NCBI GenBank assembly: GCA_021234155.1
Contig: JAJEKV010000002.1
Coordinates: forward strand, 28,696,262-28,760,261
DNA length: 64,000 nt
Direction of reading: 5' to 3'
DNA from: Isoetes taiwanensis
Lineage: Eukaryota > Streptophyta > Lycopodiopsida > Isoetales > Isoetaceae
Shown here piece by piece: positions 44,229 to 53,269 of the stretch. The number at the start of each line of letters is the position of its first letter. Position 1 is the first letter of the stretch. Under the pieces are notes generated by a model that was not told the DNA's origin, made no database searches, and saw only the letters and a program-made list of their open reading frames with translations. A program made the translations under genes and the position numbers.

Positions 44229-45060
44229 TTAAGGCAAGCATCTGAACAAAGCAATATAAGCTTGCCTACTTATTCCGACATTGTCACGCATTTCTTGCAC
44301 TGATTCTGAGGTTTGACTGTTCTCCAACTCCTGCAGCAATTGCTGTACTACAGCTTTCCTAAGTTGAATGCTACCAGGAAGCTTTAACATTCTCAATACA
44401 TCATCTTTAGTAACTAATTTCTTTAATAAACGGGCAATATTAGCAGGTTTTCTCTTATTTTCTTCTGCAAGATTTGGATCAACAAGCTTTTTAATAGCCA
44501 TGACCCTTTTTTTTTTAGCCTCCATCCCCAGGGGCTAATATATTTATGGGCTTCAGGTTTCTTGCCCTCTCCCTGATCCCCAGTGGAGTTCTTTTCATTC
44601 GTTTGACTCGCTTGTGGGGAATCATTTTCAGCGCAACCCCCTTTATTCCTTGCTGCAGTGATTTCATCTCCGTCACCAATTTTTGATTTTCTACCTCCAA
44701 TTCATTGAGCTTGCGGCATTGTTGAGACAGCAAGTAGTTCGCCTGTTGGAGCTGATTAACATCTGATAAAACTTTGCAATTGAATCCATACAAGTGGTTA
44801 TATATGGCACGCAAATGTGGATCAGTATTACCATTAACCAAATTATTACAGTAACCTAGTAACCCTTGCTGTCCCTTACAAGCAAATTCAATAAGACCGG
44901 ATGCAGAGTGGAAGTTTGGATGGGCTCGAGTGAAAGGATCACAAGGATACAGTTGGCCTTTAGCCCAGAGGTCTATATTCATGGCTCCAGAAGCTCGCAA
45001 TGCATCTTCATCTATTGGTTGCTTCCAAGTGAACTTATTCATGTAAGGCACCTTTTGGCA
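44229..45060 (-). pseudogene. Transposase-like protein, N-terminal part (coiled coil)
   Basis: The frame from 45051 reads 'KFTWKQPIDEDALRASGAMN', 'HPNFHSASGLIEFACKGQQG' and 'CNNLVNGNTDPHLRAIYNHL', then a heptad-rich helix ('LNELEVENQKLVTEMKSL') and a basic run ('HKRVKRMKR'). It ends within a frame that continues to 44229, reading 'KKRVMAIKKLVDPNLAEENK', 'RKPANIARLLKKLVTKDDVL' and 'RKAVVQQLLQELENSQ'. Coding-like throughout, helical and basic, and directly upstream of the segments at 44182-42558, so it is probably the same protein. No named domain. Confidence 0.4.
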
Positions 45061-45072
45061 CTTGCACTCTAA

Positions 45073-46358
45073 ATTGACCCTCGGAATTAGTTTGATCCTG
45101 AAACGGAAGTATTAGAACCAAGAACACTCAAAGGAATGCAATGACAACTCAGAAACCAAATACCGTTGCCATTGACGTTGCAAAAGACCGAGAACCGGAG
45201 CGGAGCTTAGAATTAGGAAGATTCTTGCCAACAAACAAAGTGAAATTGAAAAATTTTGCTCTATTTGCTGGCAAGAATCCGCCATAATTCGAATTCAAAC
45301 AATGCTTGGGCGCGATGGCAAGGTCGTTGGCGCTCGATAGCGTGATGGCAAGCTCGATGGCACGATGGCAAACTCGATAGCAAGCTCGATGGCGCTGAAG
45401 CTCGATGGCTGAAGCCCGATGGTGGAAAAATGAAAATCTTAGATGTAATCATCAAATTTTCAGGTCGTCGGGAAATAATGATTGCAAAGTTAGGTACGAG
45501 GTTAGGTTTGGAGGGGGGGAAGTTAGGTTAGGGGAGAGTGAAAGTTAGGTATGGAGGGGGGGAAGGTAGGTTCAGGATCCTACGTGGCAGCCCCCCCAAT
45601 CCCCTCTTACACGGCTCTTATTTGACCTAAAGAAAACTCTAATGCTCTTCTGACGCGGCTCCCTAATCCATCTCCCCGTTTCAATCCGGAAATGGTGTGC
45701 ACTTGTGCGGATAGAGGCAATGGATCTGCGCTTTTTCATGGCCTAATTGATGAATGTGTCCTTCTAAACCCCTCATATAATATTAAACCCCTCATATAAT
45801 ATGCTACCTACCTACCTACCTATCTACTTACCTATCTATCTATCTATCTAAGCTTGAACTACCGCAATAAAATATATATATTTATCAAAGTTTTACCTGT
45901 TAGTAAAATTGATGCGATAAGACACTTGGATATGATAATGAAGTCTTGGAATATAAAAGAGAAACAAGTAATTAATTCGATCCCATTAGAGTTCTTGAGC
46001 AATTTATAACTTGGTTTTACAAACTGGAATCTTTCCAAGATATGATACATCCAAATTCTGAGATTACTAGATAGCTTGCAATAACCTCCATTAACATATG
46101 ATTACAGTAACTTGCATCTCTTCCAGTTAATAACCCATGGTTCAGAGGGCTCCATATGGTAATATCATAGTCTTCCACTACCTTGTTCTACCATGACTAG
46201 CATTTGTAGCATCTGGCTAAAAGTATGCTGGTGGATATCAAAAGCATGCGTCCGGACGTATGCTTATAGCAGGGTTTTAGCCTGCTTAAAGCACCCCTGC
46301 TTTTGATTAATTTAGGTGCTGGTGCGTGTAACCGCCCGTCATTTTTTCCACGCCGTTC
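45073..46358. other. Intergenic with GATGG-rich repeats and an ATCT/ACCT microsatellite
   Basis: Around 45310-45425 imperfect words (AAGCTCGATGGC) repeat. Around 45490-45590 two copies of a GTTAGGT...GGAGGGGGGGAAG unit occur. A microsatellite of TACC/TATC units fills 45804-45850, preceded by a doubled CCCCTCATATAATAT. No gene recognised. Confidence 0.55.
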
Positions 46359-46856
46359 ATGTACTCACATGTCCACCTCAGCAACGAATCGTTAGGAAAT
46401 GATTGTGGGATTTTAGCTGGATTTTCGCACGAGTGGTTGTACGTTGAAAATTCGAGCCCAGAGCTACTTCGAGCTCATGGCCCACGCAAATTCTCCCTCC
46501 ATTTCACTTATTCTCTCCCTGTCAAGAAATTCATGGCGCTCCCTGATACTGGCCTGGAGGCAATCACACGTTTAGCATTGGATTTTCAGCCTAATGAATT
46601 CCAATACATTGTTCCAGATTTGTTGGATCTCACTGAAACACATGAGATATCGCGTGAAGATCCAGTTTCCTCTGCAATTTATAAGAAATTGGATGCACAG
46701 AGAAAGAGAGATGCCAGATTACAGAATAAGATGAGAAAAGCAGCAGTTGAACGGGAAGATCTGAGCATGAGACACAGGCAAGAAATAGCCAAGCTTATAG
46801 TTGATTACTTCAACAAGCTTACAGGAAGCATTCACCCAAAAGCAGGGCCGATGTGA
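46359..46856 (+). other. Unknown helical coding-like segment
   Basis: The credible part starts at an internal Met ('MALPDTGLEAITRLALDFQ', about 46533). It continues 'PNEFQYIVPDLLDLTETHE' and a charged helix 'KKLDAQRKRDARLQNKMRK'. It looks like real protein over about 105 residues. No domain recognised, and no frameshift or stop within it. Confidence 0.4.
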
Positions 46857-47134
46857 TGAAGAGAGTGGTTCATCACCACAAAACGGAAATCTCAGAACCT
46901 GGAATTTTGCCAAATTCAAAGGAGTGTACTTCCAAATTTCTTATCCCTTGCACCTTACGGAGGTCATACATGTATAAGTTTCCATACAAAAGCTCCTTGC
47001 AATTCTTGCATAAATATTTCTAACCAAAGGCCACCATTCAGCTGCAGTTTTTTCAACAATACAAAAAAGCACATTCTGAATACCCTGTTTGCTTAAAGGC
47101 TTTCGAGAAGTTGAAGCCTATTTATGTAAAGAAA

Positions 47135-47172
47135 GTATCAGAAAGGAAGGAAGGAAGGAAGGAAGGAAGGTA
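47135..47172. repeat. GGAA microsatellite
   Basis: (GGAA) repeated about eight times beginning near 47139, next to the LINE 3' end. Confidence 0.9.
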
Positions 47173-47199
47173 CTTTTATCGTCCACGGAGACCAATCGG

Positions 47200-47932
47200 T
47201 CTATGGGACCCAATACAAAAACGCAGCAAGCGGATTACTGCCCGGATTAAAAAACCCCCGCCCCGAAGGGTTTTCGAGGGAAAAACTGTGGCAGCAATCA
47301 GCCTGCTGACAAACTGTGCTAATCATATAAAATGCAGAAACATCCCAATATATACAGTCATGCACCACCCCGTAGTGCCTAGTCACGACAGCAAAAGGCG
47401 GGGCAAAGGTGACCTCGCAGTCCATTACCTCCTGGATGTATGACCCCGTGGCACGCATCTTGGCGGTGTGTTCATCGGCAAATGCAAGGGCACGTCCGGC
47501 CGCAGTACTAAGGGAGCGATCTCGCCCGGATCCGGATCGAGCGGGCAACTGGAAAGTGTGAGACTCATCCTCAATGGCACCCGTTTGACAAAGACCGACA
47601 GAAGCTCGCCCCGGCGGGGCTCCCCAATCCACCGCCTGCCTCGATCGCGAAGATGGTGGGCACTGTGCGAATGGAGGCAATGAGTCTGCGCTTTTCAGGG
47701 GGCCGGGAACGCAGGTAGAGTCGTGGGCCCGGGCTAACACGGGGTTGATGTGCTCCTTGTAATGGGCCATTTTGACCTGCTCTAGAGCAATGGGGTCCCA
47801 GAGCTTGCCAAGGAAACAAGCATCTAGGTACTCCCGCAGTCGCCACGATCGGCATTGCGCCCAATTTACCAGACGATCAGTGCTCTCGCGACGTTCCATC
47901 CGGGCGAACCATCGATCTCTCTTACCCCTCCA
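47200..47932 (-). pseudogene. LINE-type reverse transcriptase C-terminus, second copy
   Basis: The minus frame from 47899 reads 'STDRLVNWAQCRSWRLREYL' and 'SGTPLALEQVKMAHYKEH'-like sequence, then a frameshift to 'PEKRRLIASIRTVPTIFAIE' and back to 'TGAIEDESHTF'. This parallels the copy at 31855-32325 ('KKRRAIAAIRTG', 'VEDEHH'). The 3' UTR shares GTTTTTCCCTC and GGGGGTTTTTTAATCC. GC content is higher than in the surroundings, as in many element copies that arrived recently from elsewhere in the genome. Confidence 0.6.
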
Positions 47933-48006
47933 ACAAGGGCCCTAAGCCGCCGCGGACTCATGGCCACAGTGTAAGCCAAAGGGAAACCTGCTGTTGCATA
48001 TACCAT

Positions 48007-49395
48007 ATGAAGTTGGAATATGCCAGAGAAGGCTTGAATGCTTTAAGGTCAGCGAAAACTGGATTTCATGGTGAAAAGTGCAAGTGCTATTGTGAGGTTT
48101 GTGGACCTGGTGAGAAGTGTCTGGCCAGCCAACATACATATGACTCAAGCAGCGAGCTCTGGAGGGTTGTAGTTTGCAATAAGAGCGAGGGTGAAGAATG
48201 GTATAAACATGACTGCTTGATGCAAAAATGTCAGAGTTGTGGCATAAAAAGCCTTCCTATATATCCAAGAGAAAGAGAGCATTATGAGTTCTTGCTTGAA
48301 TGGAAACCATTTGAAAAGGTAATACTCTATATATATGCAAAATCTGCCGAGATGTCTTTGGCATCCATTTGAATCTCGCTTTTACGCTTTCAACTTGCAC
48401 TAATCTTCTGTTTTATGCTACAGACCTTGCTAAAGATTCTAGTGGAGACAGAAGATGCTGATGGAGTTGCAGACCGTATTACCAAGGAAGTACCAGGTGG
48501 CAGCAGAAAGAAAAGATCCAATGCGACCAAGAAGGAAAACAAAAGTAAGAAATCTAAGGTAGCTGGTGGGACACATTCTGAAACTGCAGCACAAGACGAG
48601 ACCTCAACCGGCAAGGGGAAAAAAAAAGAAAGAACCAAAGCCAGTTCTTAGATTGTCTTACAAGAGAACGACAGTGAAGGATTTCATTTCCTATCTGTGT
48701 TCCACATTGAAGATATTTGTGCCATATAATTACAGAGCCAGATGGCAGGCCCTGCAATTCAGAAGTTCCCTGGACAATATCCAAGATGGCACCGTTGTTT
48801 CTGTAATTGATTTTGCAGAGAAGATTCATCCAAGATGGCACCGTTGTAAAGGGAGCTTCAGAGCCAGCACTGACACAATGACCAGATAACAATTCTTGTC
48901 CATATCACGTATATGATAGACAAAAGCCCTGGGATCAGAAAGCTATTGAAGGAAACCCATTTTTACTTAAGCGATGACAAGATTCATGACACTCTTTTTG
49001 TGCAGCACTGTCTTAGAAAGCACAATTCATGGCTGGTATCAAATGGAGTAGAATTCTCCAGGCATATAGTTTGGTCAGATGGTTGTTTTAGCCAATTTAA
49101 ATCTATCCGGCCATTCTATTTCTTGCCAAGATATCACAATGAGCTAGGGAAGGAAATAGTGTGGAATTTCTTTGGGACAGCCCATGGTAAGGGAGAGCAT
49201 GATGGACAAGGGACAGTCCTTAAGGGGGTATTCACTAGAGAGCAGTTCAAGTATGATGGCGTCATGTTGTGTAAATAGACACAGATTGAAGAATTGGAAG
49301 TATATGACACTGAAGCCTATGAAGTCTACTGGCGAAACACTTGATGACGAGATTGACGAGGCATTTTTTGAAGGTGATGGGGAATAGCTTAGTGG
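48007..49395 (+). pseudogene. Nuclease/transposase-like protein with D/D/D pattern
   Basis: A Cys-rich first segment ('EKCKCYCEVCGPGEKC', then 'HDCLMQKCQSCGIKSLP') ends at 'EWKPFEK' with a GT at 48319. An AG at 48424 begins 'LLKILVETEDADGVADRI' and a Lys-rich linker. An A-run near 48620 shifts the frame to 'KRTTVKDFISYLCSTLKIF' and 'DGTVVSVIDFAEKIHP'. From 48913 comes 'HDTLFVQHCLRKHNSWL', 'EFSRHIVWSDGCFSQFKSIR' and 'NFFGTAHGKGEHDGQGTVLK'. The three acidic sites (VIDFAE, WSDG, GEHDG) recall a family seen in many animals and plants that I take to have an RNase-H-like fold. Two in-frame shifts and stops near 49280-49350 mark decay. Confidence 0.5.
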
Positions 49396-49883
49396 AAACA
49401 TAGAGAAAGGTGACAACTTTGTAGTTGTAGCCGAGGAGGGCAATCAAAAGAATGCAAACTTTTATGTGGTGAAGTGTGTTAAGCCGAGACATGTTCTTGA
49501 CAAAATTGTACATGACAGTTGGAGTCAGACTTTTAATGTCGATATGCTATCCAACTCGATGGTAGTTGGGAGCTACTTCAAAACAAAGGTCTTACTTATC
49601 CATACAGTCATCATGTCACAGCAATCAAGTTTGAGATGAATCAAATTCCCGACACCAACAGGTTTTCCGTTGAGGAGGCTACCCATCAGATGATCCCTGA
49701 CAACCTACCATATGAAGGTTGAAAATGGTTTGACCTAGTTGTTTCATCATTTCAGCATTTATCTTAAAGTTTGAAGACCTTTATCTTAAATTTTGATGTT
49801 GTATTAGAGACATTACTTGGAATCAATACTCAAGATTACAAAAAGTAAGTCACATATATTACAAAAGGTGTACAATGGTATTT
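49396..49883. other. Continuation of the same locus, chromodomain-like remnant possible
   Basis: Plus-strand fragments continue ('NFVVVAEEGNQKNANFYVVK' at about 49410-49470), but frames break repeatedly. No confident call. Confidence 0.3.
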
Positions 49884-50995
49884 TCAGGAGTCATTAGAGT
49901 TTTCAGAGTGGTTAGAGTCTTCAGGAGTGGTGCCCAGCGCATTAGTGATGTCTAGCTGTGAGATTGCTTCTTCAACTGTATGGGAAGACAAGTAATCCAA
50001 TGCTGGACTCTGCAAAAAATTGTTCTCTTCCTGCCCCTTGAAAGAGATAACAGGAACGGTTGTGTGTGGAGGGTTTAGAAACCCTTTGTGTAGGCTATCA
50101 TCTACCAAGAAAATCATACCATGATATTCAGGAAAATCATCAAGTACACCCTTCAACTCCTTGAAAAAAAGTTGCTTTGTTATATTGGTTGGATGCTCGC
50201 ATGTATAGCACTGCTCTTGACCATATACCTTTAAGAATTTGGTCTGCAATTCTGGGAACAATACATCCACCATATCCCTTGTATTCCGAAGTAAAAAAGC
50301 ACTCCAGATCACAATATCAAACCTCTGCAGTGCCCAATCCACAAACTCATGATACCCTGGTCTGCAAATGAGGTACTTATTTGCAGTTTCTTTTACAACA
50401 TGGTTCGTATGAGGTGGAGGCAAGATTTTTTGCCCATTCTCCTCTGTTGTATCTGTGCCAGTACACCATTTATGTCCAGCACCATCAAGTTCCATCTGGG
50501 TTCCCATCCCTCAAAGTTTGCACCCACTGTCGAGGTGTGCTGGATTGTGCTGGACTGTGCTGCGAGCTGTGTTGGACTCTGCTGGACTATGCTGCCATGA
50601 TGTACTGGACTGTGCTGGACTTTGATGCGATCTGCTGGATTCCGCTTTAGCTTTGCTACCCGATGATGGAGAGTGTTGATATCCATAGTCAGATACACCT
50701 GTATTAGTATCTCCCTGCCCCAAATGTATTGGCGTTTCTTGGCTATCAGTAACCCTTGCAGTGGCCTTCCGTGCTTCATCCTCCCTTCCATCATTAACAA
50801 CCTGTCTTGTTCTCCTGCAAGCAAGGGTGGTGCTCCAATTACCAACTGAAATTCGTAGAGAATATACAAGGTGAAATACAACAAGAAAACAATCCTAAAC
50901 CCTAAATCCTGGATGGCACCATTGTATGTTAGAGGTTGTGCTGGTATTCCATTAGTGGCATTGTCTTCTTCATCAGATTCACTAAGTATAACCAT
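49884..50995 (-). pseudogene. FCP1/NIF-like HAD phosphatase domain
   Basis: HAD phosphatases of the FCP1/SCP group use an Asp nucleophile in DxDx(T/V). On the minus strand the first frame (50995-50440) carries a Gln/Ser-rich stretch and ends in 'RWNLMVLDINGVLAQIQQRR' (motif I, here D-I-N-G-V, so the second Asp is replaced by Asn). A shift at an A6 run near 50432 leads to the second frame with 'YLICRPGYHEFVDWALQRFD', 'IVIWSAFLLRNTRDMVDVLF' (motif II Ser) and 'YHGMIFLVDDSLHKGFLNP' (motif IV DD). The C-terminus is Ser/Asn-rich. The Asn variant of motif I occurs in a plant HAD subfamily. It is a broken copy within mobile-element surroundings. Confidence 0.7.
50520..50640. repeat. TGCTGGACTG-type degenerate repeat
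   Basis: The words TGTGCTGGA and TGCTGGACT recur about eight times here. On the minus strand they encode the Gln/Ser-rich part before the phosphatase motif. Confidence 0.65.
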
Positions 50996-51231
50996 TGGCT
51001 GCCTTCTTTTTCTGCAGACAAGTTTTTACTCAAGCCTAAGTTGAATGAATTAACCAAATAAAATTTGCACATTCATGGTGGAAGAAGACAGGGATCAAAT
51101 ATATTAATTGTTTAAACAAAAACCTTTTGGCTGATTGTTTAGAGTTGTCTTGAGCAATCAATGTTTACCTGCCTGAAATACATATGGCAAAATTATATTA
51201 GCCTTGTTTCTTTTTTTTTTTCCAAATGCTA

Positions 51232-52670
51232 CTTCTATAGGGACGTCTTCATCAAGATCAACTTCTGACTTACCCTAACTCTCTTTTTCCACAACCTTCC
51301 TGGTCCTTGACCGTGTCAATCTGTTGACCTTGGAAACGACTTTAAGAACCTGCTTGTCGACATCTTCGCCATCGTTTTCCTTCCCTACAACAACCATGTT
51401 AGAGGAGGCCTTTATTGTGGCAACTGCAGAATTTGGAACTACAACATAATTGGTAGCATCATCAGTACTATTTAAATCTCCCTTAGATTCTGCATGGGTT
51501 GGTGTCTTCAGCTTTTGCTGTCAGGTGCTGCAATGTGCTGCAGACTGCTGATAGCTTGATGTCCAATGTCTACAGGAACTTCTACTGTTACCAATTCAAA
51601 TTGAGGGCATGTACCTTTTTTTCCATGTCTTGGCTGTGGAATTCGAACCCTTGTAGACTTGTGCTTTGCTGATCCTGGGGTCCTTTTACTTCTTGGTGTA
51701 TTAACTTGTTTCCTTTTCCTGTTGCTGTCGGGAGTTGTGGGTACATGCTCATCAACATCAATTATCTCATTCCCAGTTTTGTGAGATGCACAGCATATAG
51801 CACTTTCTGCTTTACTGTTCACTGCTTCCCCAATTCCTGCACTAACCCTGTAGGAATAGTCTCTGAACATTTGAGGCAACATGTTTTTTCCATGAGCAAA
51901 CTGAGGCAGCTCACATGATAATGATGTCCACGTTTCATCCGCAGGCTGAGGGTGTAATCATCCTGGAATGCAAGACCACACGTGGAGTCTCATCTCCAAT
52001 TGGCAATCTGAATGGTATTGGAGTGATGTTGACTAGCTGATCATTTCTCTTGGTCATTTCCCTCAGCTTGGTGACATTTTGTAAGTGCTGCTTTTGCAAG
52101 GAGGGACTCGTCATTGGCAATCTCAGCAGTTAGAGCAACCACCTGTTATATCATGGTTTCATCTATTGGCCCACCCCTCATTTCAAGGAGGGACTTCAAC
52201 ATATACTCTGCCATAACTTTCTCCCTCTCCAAATTCTGAATCTCAGCAGAGGCACCTGCATTAGGATCTGAGAGGGCTTGAAGGCATGCAATATTATACT
52301 TTATGGTCTGCAACTTCTACTGTGCAACCGAAAAGAAGGTGCCTTTTGCCCGAGATTGTGCAACTAGTTCCTTCTTGGACACTAGATCACTCTGTTGCAT
52401 TTTTAAGGCATCCTGCACACCTTGGATCATGCTTTTCAGGCGGGCAATGTTTTTCCCATAAGTTGAGAACGCTGCTGGGCACATTGCAGTACTCTTGAAG
52501 GACAACCTCCCTTCTAATTTTACACCAGTGCCTGCCGAGGCTGGCCTTTCTGCTATGCTTTCAGGTGCTGTTGTGTGCTGAGATTTGCTGGGCTCTGCTA
52601 TGCTCACAGGGCCGCTGGTGCTGGGTTCACTCTTAACCTTGCTCGAATAGGCCCTACTTTTTGCTGCCAC
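51232..52670 (-). pseudogene. Unknown coiled-coil protein with basic region
   Basis: From 52670 the minus frame reads 'AAKSRAYSSKVKSEPSTSG', Ser/Pro-rich sequence, then a helix 'NIARLKSMIQGVQDALKMQQ'. A stop after 'FFSVAQ' is followed in the same frame by 'IQNLEREKVMAEYMLKSLLE' and 'ALTAEIANDESLLAKAAL'. Further segments (51882-51508) read 'DEHVPTTPDSNRKRKQVNT' and 'RSKRTPGSAKHKSTRVRIPQ'; after another shift 'NDGEDVDKQVLKVVSKVNRL' runs to 'KESGKSEVDLDEDVPI'-like acidic sequence, broken by a stop. The layout (coiled coil, basic AT-hook-like or NLS segment, acidic tail) suggests a nuclear protein. No known family. It lies in the same orientation as the phosphatase. Confidence 0.45.
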
Positions 52671-53269
52671 TGCTGCCCAGTTAATCTTGAAATTTTATGG
52701 ATCCTGCTTGGCCCTCTGACAGTTGTTGAATGCAAATAGATAGGAAACCGTTTTTCTTACTTCTCTATTCTTCAACCCTTCTAGGTATATCTTGCTCAGC
52801 AGTTCAATTAAAGCTTCTTCATGCTTTGGCCTTACCTTGTCAATTGAAGTTTTGTTGGGAATGACACCATTGGTATCCCAAATCTCATTATACTCTGCAG
52901 CAGAAATGACATCCGTTCGAAATTGAGAGGGATGTACACCATCATTTGGTAGACCCGCATAACCATGATTGTCCTCCTATGTTCGGCAATCAGCTAGGTC
53001 TGGTCTCAGGGCATGTTCCTTCTGGGCTAGAAGAAAGCAAGAAAAACAAATTAACAGGGCACCCTAGGCCCATATCAAAATTGGCGGTGCATTTTGCTTA
53101 CCCTGCGCATGGCATCCGTTAGAATTACTGGCTGAGCCGGCAGATTAACAACCTTCTTCACCATAGTGCATTTGATTTTTGGAATGCTAGAGTAGAATAT
53201 GGAAATTCTCGAGCTTTCTTCGCGGGCTTTTGGCCGGAGTAGCAAAAGTTGGGGAACAGATAGTTGCAA
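52671..53269 (-). other. Possible upstream exon sequence of the coiled-coil gene
   Basis: Minus-strand fragments with 'MVKKVVNLPAQPVILTDAMR' (53160-53100) and 'EALIELLSKIYLEGLKN'-like sequence (about 52820-52770) look coding, but frames break. No domain. Confidence 0.3.

Noticed and set aside
50177-50650. Plus-strand Cys/Trp-rich open frames over the phosphatase
   Set aside because: They are antisense readings of the degenerate TGCTGGACT repeat and of the phosphatase coding strand.
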